From the NCBI RefSeq assembly GCF_005771405.1, contig NZ_VAUA01000005.1, positions 124,001 to 188,000 on the forward strand: a DNA stretch of 64,000 nt. Direction: 5' to 3'. Position 1 is the first letter of the stretch; the number at the start of each line of letters is the position of its first letter. Under the pieces are notes generated by a model. The model was given only the letters and a program-made list of their open reading frames with translations. It had not been told where the DNA came from and ran no database searches. Below are positions 28,274 to 37,603 of the stretch, in pieces. The position numbers and the translations under genes were made by a program. Origin of the DNA: Parasedimentitalea maritima. Lineage in GTDB: Bacteria > Pseudomonadota > Alphaproteobacteria > Rhodobacterales > Rhodobacteraceae.

Positions 28274-29386
28274 TTACCGTTCCAGGGCATCCTGCAATAC
28301 GGCCAGAACGGCCTCGGGTGGCACATCTGCGGTAACAAACGCCTCACCGATCCCCCTGGCGAGAATGAAGTTCAACCTCCCGGCGACAACTTTCTTGTCC
28401 TGCGCCATGAGCTCGACAAGCGTCGTCGCATCCGGTAATTCGCCAGAAATATCGCCAAGATCGGTCTTCATCCCCATTGCTTTAAGATGGGCACGTACAC
28501 GACTTGGGTCTTCCTGACTACACAGCCCCATTCGCGCTGACAATTCAAAAGCCAGCGCACAGCCAATGGCCACGCCTTCACCGTGCAAAAGTCGGTCTGA
28601 ATACCCGGTAGCAGCTTCCAGTGCGTGGCAAAATGTATGGCCCAGGTTCAACAGCGCCCGATCTCCCTGCTCGGTTTCGTCACGCGATACGATATCGGCC
28701 TTCATCTGAACCGAGCGTGTTACTGCCTCAACCCGTGTGGCCATATCACCTGCGGCCAAGGCTGGGCCATTTTGTTCCAGCCATTGAAAGAACCCAGCGT
28801 CCCCAAGCATTCCATATTTTACGACCTCGCCATATCCGGCCAGAAAATCACGCTGTGTCAAAGAGCCCAGAACATTCGTGTCAGCCAACACCAACGAAGG
28901 TTGATGAAAAGCGCCAATAAGGTTTTTACCCTGCGGCGCATTGATGCCAGTCTTCCCCCCAACCGAACTGTCGACCTGAGCCAGCAACGATGTCGGAATC
29001 TGGACAAAGCGCACACCTCGACGCAGTACAGCCGCTGCAAAACCGACCAGATCACCGATCACGCCACCGCCAAATGCAACGACGATATCTCCACGTTCGA
29101 CTTTTTGCTCCAATAACCACTCAACGGTACGACTGAATTGTGGCCAGCCCTTTGTGGCTTCTCCTGCGGGCAAGGCCAGGATTTCCATTTCGATCCCAGC
29201 ACTTGCAAATCCTGTGCGCAATGTTTCCAGATGCAACCCTGCTACATTTTCGTCACTGACCACGACAACCCGTTGGCGCGTTAGAAATGGGGTGACCCTT
29301 TCGCCGACCTGCTCCAACAGTCCCGGACCAATAACAACATCATAAGAGCGGTCTCCCAGATCAACGTGTACTGTCTTTTCCATCAT
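28274..29386 (-). CDS. aroB: 3-dehydroquinate synthase
   Basis: AroB cyclises DAHP to 3-dehydroquinate, step two of the shikimate pathway, using NAD and a divalent metal. The 370-residue protein has the NAD-binding FGGGVIGDLVGFAAAVLRRG region, followed by PTSLLAQVDSSVGGKTGIN and the metal-ligand motif NLGHTFCHALEAATGY. Three closely spaced ATGs (29392, 29386, 29383) are possible starts. I chose 29386 because it overlaps the aroK stop as ATGA. The order aroK-aroB is standard. Confidence 0.95.
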   Translation of the reverse strand: MMEKTVHVDLGDRSYDVVIGPGLLEQVGERVTPFLTRQRVVVVSDENVAGLHLETLRTGFASAGIEMEILALPAGEATKGWPQFSRTVEWLLEQKVERGDIVVAFGGGVIGDLVGFAAAVLRRGVRFVQIPTSLLAQVDSSVGGKTGINAPQGKNLIGAFHQPSLVLADTNVLGSLTQRDFLAGYGEVVKYGMLGDAGFFQWLEQNGPALAAGDMATRVEAVTRSVQMKADIVSRDETEQGDRALLNLGHTFCHALEAATGYSDRLLHGEGVAIGCALAFELSARMGLCSQEDPSRVRAHLKAMGMKTDLGDISGELPDATTLVELMAQDKKVVAGRLNFILARGIGEAFVTADVPPEAVLAVLQDALER

Positions 29387-29973
29387 TTCCATTCCAATAC
29401 ATCGGGTCGAGCTCGCAAAGACTGCAACACCCGGTCAACCATGGTTTCAATTGAAGCCCGTCCATCGGAAACCACTTGCAGATCGGCTAAGGCGTAAAGC
29501 GGCACCCGCGCGTCATAAAGCGATCGCAGCGTTGCATAAGGGTTCTCTGTACGCAGCAATGGACGAGTATCGCGGTGTTTCACCCGGTTCCATAGCACCT
29601 GTAGGTCTGCTTGAAGCCAGACAGAAACACCGCCGTTAGTTATGATCCGTCGATTTTCTTCCGACAAAAAGGCGCCGCCACCAGTAGACAGAACACCGCG
29701 TTCTTTTTCCAACAATCTGCTGATAATTTGGCGTTCTTTTTGGCGAAAAAAGGGTTCACCATCGCGCGCAAATATCTCGGGAATCGTCAGATTGGCGGCA
29801 GATTCGATTTCATGGTCACTGTCCAGGAACGGCACATTCAACCGTGCGGCCAATGCCCGGCCCACAGCAGTCTTCCCTGCCCCCATCATGCCTACCATTA
29901 CAATGGTTTTTTTCAGCTGTCCGGGAACGAGGTCCGCTATCTCAGATCTAGGTTTTTGCTCATTTTCGCTCAT
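29383..29973 (-). CDS. aroK: Shikimate kinase
   Basis: AroK phosphorylates shikimate at O3. The 196-residue protein has the P-loop GMMGAGKT at 28-35. The shikimate-binding DSDHEIE, FRQKERQII and LSTGGGAFL motifs follow. It has about 20 additional N-terminal residues before the core, which is usual in alphaproteobacteria. It overlaps aroB by four bases and is divergent from the small membrane protein gene at 30056. Confidence 0.95.
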   Translation of the reverse strand: MSENEQKPRSEIADLVPGQLKKTIVMVGMMGAGKTAVGRALAARLNVPFLDSDHEIESAANLTIPEIFARDGEPFFRQKERQIISRLLEKERGVLSTGGGAFLSEENRRIITNGGVSVWLQADLQVLWNRVKHRDTRPLLRTENPYATLRSLYDARVPLYALADLQVVSDGRASIETMVDRVLQSLRARPDVLEWK

Positions 29974-30055
29974 TCTCTAGTGAATGACGTGATCTTGTTG
30001 AAAAGGCCATATATAACTTGAGCAAAACACCAAGAAGAGGGGCAGAGAGATTGCT

Positions 30056-30205
30056 ATGGGTCGAATATTCAAGTACCTGTTTATTATCGTTATTTTATGC
30101 GGAATTGGGCTAATTGCCTATGCATATGTTGGGCCTTGGTTTGGGGCAGATTTTAGTGCGCCGACGGCAGAAGTACGAAAACCGGTGATTTTGGATGCCA
30201 ATTAA
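30056..30205 (+). CDS. Small membrane protein (49 residues) overlapping the next gene
   Basis: ATG 30056 follows an AGAGGGGCAGAGAG purine tract that can serve as the ribosome site. The frame ends with TAA at 30205, eleven bases inside the next gene, which starts at 30195. The peptide has a short basic start (MGRIFKY), one membrane helix (about 8-25) and a polar tail ending in VILDAN. I do not recognise it. The overlap implies translational coupling with the 509-residue exported protein and suggests that both act in the same envelope process. Confidence 0.65.
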   Translation: MGRIFKYLFIIVILCGIGLIAYAYVGPWFGADFSAPTAEVRKPVILDAN

Positions 30206-31724
30206 GCAGGCCCTCCTGCCACTGGTTGCAGTGTTTTGCCTTGCCACCGGTGCGGTTGTTGCTGATCCACTGTCGGCTATCGGTTGGCTGCAGCAAACGA
30301 CAACAACCAACAATCTGCCGGGTACAGTGTTGCTGGAGCCTCCGGTAACCGGTTCAGCATTGCAGCCACAGGTTATTGTGACCCCGCTGGAAGCACTGGT
30401 GACACCAGTAGGACTGGTGTCACCCTCCGCAACAGGGTTGCCAGTTGATCTATGGCGTGGAAGCAGACCTAGCACCCTCTCCCGACTGATTGGCCAAATT
30501 TCTGTACAAGACAACCCGGCAATGCAATCGCTCTTGTTTACGTTACTATTGTCAGAGACCCGTCCCCCTAGTGGGACTGGGGATCAGCTCTTGTTGGCAC
30601 GGCTCGACCGGCTGATGCAGCTGGGAGCAACGGACCCAGCCCAGGCACTTGCCGAACAAGCAGGTCCAGCCCAAAGCATCGCACGTTTTCAGCGCTGGTT
30701 TGATGCTACTCTGTTGACTGGCGACGAGGATCGCGCCTGCGCAGCCCTAACTGCAAAGCCCTATTTGTCGCCAAAGTATGAAGCTCGTATTTTCTGTGCA
30801 GCACGTCGCGGCGACTGGCAAACTGCAGCGCTTACTCTGGAGGCTGTACATGCACTAGATTTGCTGCCCAAAGCCCAAATGGACTTATTAGATCGCTTTT
30901 TGAGCCCAGACGTTTTTGAACTGGCACCGCCCCTACCCCGTCCGCAACATCCAGATCCTCTCACATTCCGCCTGTTTGAAACCATAGGTGAACGACTGCC
31001 CACTGCGCCTTTACCTCGCGCTTTTTCGGCTGCAGATCTGCGAGATGTTGCTGGTTGGAAGGCTCAATTAGAGGCCGCAGAACGACTTACACGCATCAGC
31101 GCGTTGAATCCGAATCAACTGTTGGGGCTCTACACGGATCGACTACCTGCCGCATCCGGTGGTATTTGGGACCGGGTTGCTGCCTTACAGCGTTTTGAAA
31201 CAGCTTTAAATACAACCAGCCCAGATGCAGTGGCAAAAACCTTGCCCGGCGTCTGGCAAGCGATGTCAGAAGCCCGCATTGAAGTTGCCTTTGCTGATCT
31301 GTTCTCAGAGCAGCTTTCCAAGATCCAACTTAGTGGTGACGTCGCTGACCTGGCCTGGCGCGTTCGGTTGCTATCACCGTCATATGAGACGGCAGCTTTA
31401 ACTCTGCCACAAGACAGCCGTAAAAATCGGTTTCTTTCTGCATTGGCAAAGGGAACGCCAAATCGCGTTGCTGCCACCTCAGCGCTAGAACAGGCCATTG
31501 AAGACGGATTTTCCGAAGAAGCCTCTCCACCTGACGACTTGCAACGCTTGTTGGAAAGCGGCCAGTTGGGCGAAGCCATTTTGAACAGTATGTTTTTGTT
31601 TGAACAAGGCGCAGCTGGAAATCTGTCAGATCTAAGCGCAGCCCTTACCACCTTTAGGGCCATCGGACTGGAAGACACAGCACGGCGCGCTGCCTTACAG
31701 TTGATGCTGTTGGATCGAGGCTAA
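30195..31724 (+). CDS. Exported protein of unknown function, helical-repeat-like (509 residues)
   Basis: The protein has a signal peptide (about 1-23, ending near AVVAD) and then a Pro/Thr-rich section (about 35-85, with LEPPVTG and TPLEALVTPVGLV). The remainder is a long all-helical region rich in Ala and Leu, reminiscent of TPR or other solenoid repeats. I do not recognise a catalytic motif. A CAALTAKPYL...IFCAARRGDW segment holds a Cys pair that could form a disulfide in the periplasm. Its stop lies one base before the xerD start, so it is translated together with xerD, yet nothing in it suggests a DNA-related role. Confidence 0.75.
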   Translation: MPIKQALLPLVAVFCLATGAVVADPLSAIGWLQQTTTTNNLPGTVLLEPPVTGSALQPQVIVTPLEALVTPVGLVSPSATGLPVDLWRGSRPSTLSRLIGQISVQDNPAMQSLLFTLLLSETRPPSGTGDQLLLARLDRLMQLGATDPAQALAEQAGPAQSIARFQRWFDATLLTGDEDRACAALTAKPYLSPKYEARIFCAARRGDWQTAALTLEAVHALDLLPKAQMDLLDRFLSPDVFELAPPLPRPQHPDPLTFRLFETIGERLPTAPLPRAFSAADLRDVAGWKAQLEAAERLTRISALNPNQLLGLYTDRLPAASGGIWDRVAALQRFETALNTTSPDAVAKTLPGVWQAMSEARIEVAFADLFSEQLSKIQLSGDVADLAWRVRLLSPSYETAALTLPQDSRKNRFLSALAKGTPNRVAATSALEQAIEDGFSEEASPPDDLQRLLESGQLGEAILNSMFLFEQGAAGNLSDLSAALTTFRAIGLEDTARRAALQLMLLDRG

Positions 31725-31725
31725 C

Positions 31726-32682
31726 ATGGCTCCACGAGATGTTTATCAATGGATATCCACTTTTCTGGATGCTCAGGCAGCCGAACTGGGGGCTTCACGC
31801 AATACACTGTTAGCCTACGGTAGGGATCTCAAAGATTTCGCCGCATGGATGGAGCGCACCAACATTGATATTGCAACAACCACACGTGAAGACATCGAGG
31901 CCTATTTAATTGACTGTGATGCACAAGGGTTAGCAAAATCTACCCGCGCCCGGCGGTTGTCAGCTGTCAAACAAATCTATCGGTTTGCATTTGAAGAGGG
32001 CTGGCGCAGTGATAATCCCGCAGTTCAGATCCGCGGTCCAGGCCGGGAAAAACGTCTGCCGAAAACGTTGGAAGTGATTGAAGTAGACCGGCTCTTAAAT
32101 GCGGCGCGCCAAACTGGCCGCACCCAATCAGACAGATTGCGCAACACTTGCCTGATGGAACTTCTCTACGCCACAGGTATGCGGGTAACCGAACTTGTCT
32201 CCTTGCCTGTCTCAGCCGCGCGCGGTGATCCACGTATGCTGTTGATCAGCGGCAAAGGTGGAAAAGAACGCATGGTACCTTTATCTCCACCTGCTCGTGA
32301 AGCACTGGCTGCTTGGCTGATTGATCGGGATGACGCAAATGATGAAAGGACGAGCAAAGGACAAGCCAGCTCTCCCTTTTTGTTCCCGTCACGAGGCAAG
32401 GCTGGCCACTTCACCCGACACTGGTTCTACCAGTTGATCAAAGAACTGGCTGTGACTGGAGGCATCGCTCCAGAAAAGGTTACGCCACATACGCTGCGCC
32501 ATGCCTTTGCCACTCACCTACTGGCCAATGGCGCTGATTTGAGAGCGATTCAGACCTTGTTGGGGCATTCTGATATTGCGACAACCGAAATTTACACCCA
32601 CGTGTTAGATGCCCGGCTTAGCGAACTGGTGCTTCAACATCACCCACTAGCGCAAAACGAAGACGATGATACAGATCCATAG
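31726..32682 (+). CDS. xerD: Tyrosine recombinase XerD
   Basis: XerD with XerC resolves chromosome dimers at dif, under FtsK control. The 318-residue protein has the N-terminal SAM-like core-binding domain (about 5-90). In the catalytic domain the RKHRHY residues can be read: Arg in TGMRVTEL, Lys in GKGGKERMVPL, His and Arg in HTLRHAFATHLL, His in LGHSDIATTEIYTH, and its Tyr. There are no flanking repeats or integrase-type cargo. The housekeeping context favours XerD over a mobile-element integrase. Confidence 0.92.
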   Translation: MAPRDVYQWISTFLDAQAAELGASRNTLLAYGRDLKDFAAWMERTNIDIATTTREDIEAYLIDCDAQGLAKSTRARRLSAVKQIYRFAFEEGWRSDNPAVQIRGPGREKRLPKTLEVIEVDRLLNAARQTGRTQSDRLRNTCLMELLYATGMRVTELVSLPVSAARGDPRMLLISGKGGKERMVPLSPPAREALAAWLIDRDDANDERTSKGQASSPFLFPSRGKAGHFTRHWFYQLIKELAVTGGIAPEKVTPHTLRHAFATHLLANGADLRAIQTLLGHSDIATTEIYTHVLDARLSELVLQHHPLAQNEDDDTDP

Positions 32683-32746
32683 CGCTTGAATACTCTCTTA
32701 CCGCCCCCCATAACCTTACCCTGTATCGAATAAACTTGGATCTTAC

Positions 32747-34057
32747 ATGGACACCCCATCGACCGTTCTGGACAGCGCTTTTTGGATTAGTGCTAGCATC
32801 ATTCTTTTGCTGTTGGTGCTTTCCGCCTTCTTCTCGGGCTCCGAGACCGCTTTGACAGCGGCTTCACGGGGTAAGTTACGATCGCAGGCAGACAAAGGGT
32901 CCCGAGGGGCACAAAGAGCGCTGAACGTTACTGACGACACAGAGCGTTTGATCGGTTCAGTGCTACTGGGCAATAACCTCGTCAACATTTTAGCGGCCTC
33001 CCTTGCGACCGCCATGTTCACCCGAGCATTTGGTGAAAGTGGTGTCGCAGTGGCCACATTGGTGATGACATTGCTGGTGCTGGTGTTTGCCGAAGTCCTG
33101 CCCAAAACCTATGCTATATCAAACGCAGAAAAGGCAGCAGCGCGGGTTGCACCAATTATTGCAGTGCTGGTCACGGTGCTAGCGCCATTTGTCAGTGCAG
33201 TAAGGTTGCTTGTACGCGGTGTCCTTCAGCTTTTTGGAGTTAAAATTGACCCCAACAGCAACGTTCTTGCAGTTCGGGAAGAGATTGCAGGAGCTTTGCA
33301 ACTTGGTCACTCTGAAGGTGTTGTCGAAAAAGAAGACCGAGACCGAATTCTGGGCGCACTGGACTTGTCTGAACGGGCGGTGGACGAAATCATGTTGCAC
33401 CGCTCCAAGATCGAAATGATCGATGCGGCAAATGACCCCCATGCAGTATTGGAACAATGCCTTAATTCCCCCTATACACGTTTGCCGCTATTCCGGGACG
33501 AGCCTGAAAACATTATTGGAGTTGTCCACGCCAAAGACCTATTGCGCGAGATGTACACCAAGATTGGCGGCCCGGAAGGGGACGCAGCTGCCCTTCGCGA
33601 TTTTCAGATTTCTGGTGTCGCCAAGCCTCCTTACTTTATTCCTGAAACAACGACGCTAGACGACCAAATGCGCCAGTTCCTACGACAAAGAGCGCATTTT
33701 GCGTTGGTCGTAGATGAATACGGATCGTTGCAGGGGTTAATAACCCTAGAGGACATATTGGAAGAAATCGTTGGTGAGATCACCGACGAATTTGACACGG
33801 CAACCGAAACGCCTGTTGAGAAAACTGCAGATGGCAATTTTCTGGTAGATGGTGCCATGACTATCCGGGACTTGAACCGCGCAACCGAATGGACTCTCCC
33901 GGACGACGAAGCGAACACCGTAGCGGGTCTGGTCATTCACGAGGCGCAGATGATTCCCACCATAGGTCAGGTCTTTTCGTTTCATGGGTTTCGTTTCGAA
34001 GTGACCGACCGGGCCGGAAATAGGGTTACTGGAATTAAAATTCGTCCCCTGTTGTGA
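32747..34057 (+). CDS. CNNM/CorC-type membrane protein with CBS domains (hemolysin family)
   Basis: The 436-residue protein has an N-terminal DUF21/CNNM membrane domain with about four helices (to about residue 175; SAFFSGSETALTAASRGKL is its signature). A CBS-domain pair follows (about 205-340), and the C-terminal CorC/HlyC domain (about 350-436) contains GLVIHEAQMIP. Members are linked to magnesium or other divalent cation export; the old hemolysin name is misleading. It is about 65 bases after xerD and probably has its own promoter. Confidence 0.88.
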   Translation: MDTPSTVLDSAFWISASIILLLLVLSAFFSGSETALTAASRGKLRSQADKGSRGAQRALNVTDDTERLIGSVLLGNNLVNILAASLATAMFTRAFGESGVAVATLVMTLLVLVFAEVLPKTYAISNAEKAAARVAPIIAVLVTVLAPFVSAVRLLVRGVLQLFGVKIDPNSNVLAVREEIAGALQLGHSEGVVEKEDRDRILGALDLSERAVDEIMLHRSKIEMIDAANDPHAVLEQCLNSPYTRLPLFRDEPENIIGVVHAKDLLREMYTKIGGPEGDAAALRDFQISGVAKPPYFIPETTTLDDQMRQFLRQRAHFALVVDEYGSLQGLITLEDILEEIVGEITDEFDTATETPVEKTADGNFLVDGAMTIRDLNRATEWTLPDDEANTVAGLVIHEAQMIPTIGQVFSFHGFRFEVTDRAGNRVTGIKIRPLL

Positions 34058-34063
34058 CAGGGG
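34046..34063 (+). terminator. Hairpin overlapping the stop codon of the CNNM-type gene
   Basis: CCCCTGT and ACAGGGG pair perfectly around TGTG, with the TGA stop partly in the stem. No T-run follows, so it may act as a weak terminator or as a 3'-end stabiliser. Confidence 0.4.
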
Positions 34064-34363
34064 CCCGACCTACTTCGAGAAGCTGCTCGTAAATTGAGTG
34101 CAAAAGCTGTGCTGGCCACTTGCGCCACCTGTTATGGTTCGCGCTAAGAAGGCTATCATCCAATACAAATTGGTAGCCTTCCCAACTTCGATGGCAGCCC
34201 TACTAGTAATGTTGTTCCTGATCCACACATACCTTTTCACACTCCTGACCGAACTACAGTTTTCGCTTTAGATCCTTTGGCGACATGGGTGGTCGTTTTT
34301 TGATTGGATTACTGTTCACATATGTCCAGAATATCCAAAGGAGACATTTTGGGGAGATTAGGG
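34064..34363 (+). other. Intergenic region with an inverted repeat
   Basis: No gene is supported here. At 34149-34180, AAGGCTA...CCAAT and ATTGG...TAGCCTT are complementary with a four-base bulge and a four-base loop, but no T-run follows. A good AAAGGAG ribosome site at 34337-34343 sits before a TTG codon in frame with the downstream dehydrogenase. Confidence 0.4.
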
Positions 34364-36781
34364 ATGAAAACCACCACGCGAGTGGCCGTCATTGGCGGTG
34401 GAGTTGTCGGCTGTTCGGTTCTTTACCACCTGACAAAACTGGGCTGGTCAGATGTCGTGCTGCTTGAACGGTCGGAGCTGACCTCCGGATCAACATGGCA
34501 TGCAGCTGGTGGTTTTCACACATTGAACGGTGACACCAACATGGCGGCGCTGCAGGGGTATACGATCAAACTGTACCGTGAGCTGGAAGAAATCACCGGC
34601 ATGTCCTGTGGTTTACATCATGTGGGCGGCATCACACTAGCAGACAATCAGGAACGCTTTGACATGCTCAAGGCAGAACGTGCCAAACATCGGTTCATGG
34701 GGTTGGAAACTGAAATTGTCACCCCCGAAGAGATTAAGAAGTTCGCACCAGTCACAAACACAGATGGCATTCTTGGTGGCCTCTACGATCCATTGGATGG
34801 CCACCTAGACCCTTCGGGCACCACCCATGCCTATGCCAAAGCTGCACGCCTCGGCGGAGCAACAATCGAAACGCATTGCAAAGTGATCGAGACCAACCAA
34901 CGTGCAGATGGGACTTGGGATGTGGTCACTGACAAAGGGACAATTCACGCCGAACACGTGGTCAACGCAGGTGGGCTTTGGGCGCGTGAAGTTGGCGCAA
35001 TGGCCGGGGTCTATTTCCCTCTTCACCCAATGGAGCACCAGTACATCGTCACCGACGAGGTGCCAATGATTGCAGATATCATCGACGCTGGAGGCGAACA
35101 TCCACATGTGATGGACCCGGCCGGAGAAAGTTACCTACGACAAGAGGGACGTGGTCTGTGTATCGGGTTTTATGAACAACCCTGTAAACCTTGGGCTGTG
35201 GATGGCACACCTTGGGATTTCGGGCATGAACTACTGCAGGATGATTTTGATAAGATTGAAGACTCAATTGCCTTTGCTTACAAACGGTTTCCTGCGCTGG
35301 AAACGGCTGGGGTAAAATCTGTGATCCACGGCCCTTTCACCTTTGCACCTGACGGAAACCCATTGGTTGGCCCTGTTCCCGGAATGCGAAACTATTGGTC
35401 CGCCTGCGCTGTAATGGCCGGCTTTAGCCAAGGGGGTGGCGTTGGTCTGATGCTGGCGCAATGGATGGTCGAAGGCGAAACGGAACGTGACACATTTGCG
35501 ATGGACTGTGCACGTTTTGGTGACTGGATTACCCCCGGCTATACCCGTCCCAAGGTGATTGAAAACTACCAGACACGCTTCTCCGTGTCTTATCCAAACG
35601 AAGAACTGCCAGCGGCGCGTCCATTTCGCACCACACCTATGTACGACATCTTTGAAGGCATGGGGGCCGTTTGGGGGGCACAGTATGGGCTTGAGGTCGC
35701 CAACTATTTCGCAGCTGGAGACGAACCACGCTACGAGACGCCCAGCTTCCGTCGCTCTAATGCATTTGACGCCGCCGCCCGTGAAGTTGCAGCTGTCCGA
35801 AATGCAGTAGGTATTAACGAACTGCACAATTTTGGAAAATATCGCGTAACTGGCGCAAATGCCCGGACGTGGCTTGATCGGATCATGGCTGGTCGGATGC
35901 CCAAAGTTGGCCGCCTGTCTCTGACGCCTATGCTCTCAGCCAGAGGTCGGTTGATAGGCGATTTCACGATCTCTTGCCTGAATGAGGAAGAATTCCAACT
36001 GACAGCGTCTTACGGATCTCAGGCCTATCACTGGCGCTGGTTCCTGAAGAACCTTGATGACGGGGTGAACATCGAAAATATATCGGATACCCGCAGCGGA
36101 TTTCAAATTGCAGGTCCAAAAGCGCGCGACGTCTTACAGGTCTGCACCCGTCAGGACATCTCGGATATGAAATTTATGGATGTGCGCCAGCTTAGCGTCG
36201 GCATGGCGGACTGTATCGTACAACGTGTCAGTTACACCGGGGACTTGGGATATGAAATATTCTGCGACCTACCCAGCCTGCGCGCGCTTTGGTCTGTGTT
36301 GTGGAGGGAAGGACAACCTCTGGGAATGAAACCCTTTGGCATGCGGGCAATGATGAGCCTTCGTTTGGACAAGTTTTTTGGCTCTTGGCTCCGAGAGTAC
36401 TCACCAGACTACACAGCTGCTGAGACTGGATTAGACCGTTTTATTTCGTTCAAAAAAGACACTCCATTCATCGGCCGCGCGGCGGCTGAGGCCGAGCGAG
36501 ATGCAGGCCCTGCGCGTAAGCTTTGCGCGTTTGAAGTAAGTGTGGATGATGCTGACGTAGTGGCTTATGAACCGATCTGGCTGGACGGCAAGGTTGTTGG
36601 GTTCTGTACGTCTGGCGGATATTCACATCACGCAGAAAAATCGATCGCGCTTGGTTTTGTTCCGGTTGGGAACGTAGTCGAAGGGCTGAAGGTTGAAATT
36701 GAAGTTCTTGGGAAAATGCATCCTGCGGTATTGATATCCGCCCCACTGTTCGATGCAGATGGGTCGCGGATGCGCGGTTAG
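34364..36781 (+). CDS. FAD-dependent dehydrogenase with GcvT domain (dimethylglycine/sarcosine dehydrogenase family)
   Basis: The 805-residue flavoprotein likely removes a methyl group from an N-methylated glycine and passes the formaldehyde equivalent to tetrahydrofolate. Residues 5-400 form a DAO-type FAD domain starting with VAVIGGGVVGCSVLYHL. His46 in SGSTWHAAGG corresponds to the residue that binds FAD covalently in DMGDH. Residues about 430-800 form the GcvT-like folate-binding domains (YTGDLGYEIFC and GMRAMMSLRLDKFFGSW). ATG 34364 follows GGGGAG. A TTG five codons upstream with AAAGGAG is an alternative start. The substrate (dimethylglycine, sarcosine or another amine) is uncertain. 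Confidence 0.85.
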   Translation: MKTTTRVAVIGGGVVGCSVLYHLTKLGWSDVVLLERSELTSGSTWHAAGGFHTLNGDTNMAALQGYTIKLYRELEEITGMSCGLHHVGGITLADNQERFDMLKAERAKHRFMGLETEIVTPEEIKKFAPVTNTDGILGGLYDPLDGHLDPSGTTHAYAKAARLGGATIETHCKVIETNQRADGTWDVVTDKGTIHAEHVVNAGGLWAREVGAMAGVYFPLHPMEHQYIVTDEVPMIADIIDAGGEHPHVMDPAGESYLRQEGRGLCIGFYEQPCKPWAVDGTPWDFGHELLQDDFDKIEDSIAFAYKRFPALETAGVKSVIHGPFTFAPDGNPLVGPVPGMRNYWSACAVMAGFSQGGGVGLMLAQWMVEGETERDTFAMDCARFGDWITPGYTRPKVIENYQTRFSVSYPNEELPAARPFRTTPMYDIFEGMGAVWGAQYGLEVANYFAAGDEPRYETPSFRRSNAFDAAAREVAAVRNAVGINELHNFGKYRVTGANARTWLDRIMAGRMPKVGRLSLTPMLSARGRLIGDFTISCLNEEEFQLTASYGSQAYHWRWFLKNLDDGVNIENISDTRSGFQIAGPKARDVLQVCTRQDISDMKFMDVRQLSVGMADCIVQRVSYTGDLGYEIFCDLPSLRALWSVLWREGQPLGMKPFGMRAMMSLRLDKFFGSWLREYSPDYTAAETGLDRFISFKKDTPFIGRAAAEAERDAGPARKLCAFEVSVDDADVVAYEPIWLDGKVVGFCTSGGYSHHAEKSIALGFVPVGNVVEGLKVEIEVLGKMHPAVLISAPLFDADGSRMRG

Positions 36782-36795
36782 CGCCGAAAACAAAT

Positions 36796-36831
36796 GAGTT
36801 AGCGCTTTTGCCTCAGACGAAGCGCTAACTC
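36796..36831 (+). terminator. Perfect 12-bp inverted repeat downstream of the dehydrogenase gene
   Basis: GAGTTAGCGCTT (36796-36807) and AAGCGCTAACTC (36820-36831) are exact reverse complements around a 12-base loop. The hairpin starts 15 bases after the stop. There is no clear T-run, so it may be a terminator of Rho-assisted type or a protein-binding site. Confidence 0.45.
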
Positions 36832-36942
36832 GATTCACCCTTCCAAATTCCGATAACCTCTGGCTCAAAGGCAATTAGTTGCCCTAGATGCCTGTGCCGG
36901 AGTAGTCCAGTCTCTGCGCCCCGCCCTTACTGGAGACAAATC

Positions 36943-37527
36943 ATGAGCCAACTTGCCATCCTATTGCTGGCCGCGGGATCCTCCAGCCGAATGGCCCCTC
37001 GTGACAAGTTAATGGAGAAGGTGAACGGCCAACCGTTGTTGGGCCTGATGAGCCACCGCGCAATGCAAACAGGGTTGTCCAGTTTTGTGACGATCCCGTC
37101 CCACAGCCATCCACGAGCTGCACACGTTGGCAACGCCATCCCAATTGAAGTTCCCGACGCTGCAGAGGGTATGGGGATCTCAATACGTACAGGTATCGCC
37201 GCTCTTCCGAAAACGATCGGGGCAGTGTTGATCCTGCCCGCAGATATGCCTGAAATTGAAACTCAAGACCTTTTACACATGGCAAAACAGTACAGTAGCG
37301 ATGATCCACAAATTCTGCGCGCCTGTACCATTGATGGCACCCCCGGTCATCCGGTCCTCTTCCCTCGCCACTATTTCGAAGAATTACTAACGCTCAGCGG
37401 CGACTCTGGTGCCCGCTCGGTCCTAAAAAACCAACCTGTAAAACTGGTGACCTTACCCGGAATGCGCGCCGTGACGGATCTTGACACCCCCGAGGCCTGG
37501 ACAATCTGGCGCGCCAACAAGAACTAG
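36943..37527 (+). CDS. MobA/MocA-like molybdenum cofactor nucleotidyltransferase family protein
   Basis: The 194-residue protein has the nucleotidyltransferase opening LLLAAGSSSRM at about 7-17, followed by DKLMEKVNGQPLL. The metal-binding segment is LILPADMPEI, and the product-side motif is GTPGHPVLFPRHYF. This is the pattern of the MocA (cytidylyltransferase) group, which loads CTP onto molybdopterin for xanthine-oxidase-type enzymes. A good GGAG site precedes ATG 36943. No molybdoenzyme gene is in the window, so the assignment rests on motifs. Confidence 0.82.
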   Translation: MSQLAILLLAAGSSSRMAPRDKLMEKVNGQPLLGLMSHRAMQTGLSSFVTIPSHSHPRAAHVGNAIPIEVPDAAEGMGISIRTGIAALPKTIGAVLILPADMPEIETQDLLHMAKQYSSDDPQILRACTIDGTPGHPVLFPRHYFEELLTLSGDSGARSVLKNQPVKLVTLPGMRAVTDLDTPEAWTIWRANKN

Positions 37528-37550
37528 TTCTCAGATGACTCTCAAATCAA

Positions 37551-37580
37551 AAAGGCAGGGCTAAAACAGCCCTGCCTTTT
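37551..37580 (+). terminator. Bidirectional terminator between the MobA-like gene and the RTX-Hint gene
   Basis: AAAGGCAGGGCT and AGCCCTGCCTTT pair over 12 bases around a five-base loop, with A- and T-runs on both sides. It lies between two convergent genes and can end both transcripts. Confidence 0.88.
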
Positions 37581-37603
37581 CCATTTCTATAGTTGCACAA
37601 TGA

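Noticed and set aside
31726-32682. Tyrosine recombinase as a mobile-element integrase
   Set aside because: No att-like repeats, tRNA gene or cargo nearby; sequence and context fit chromosomal XerD.
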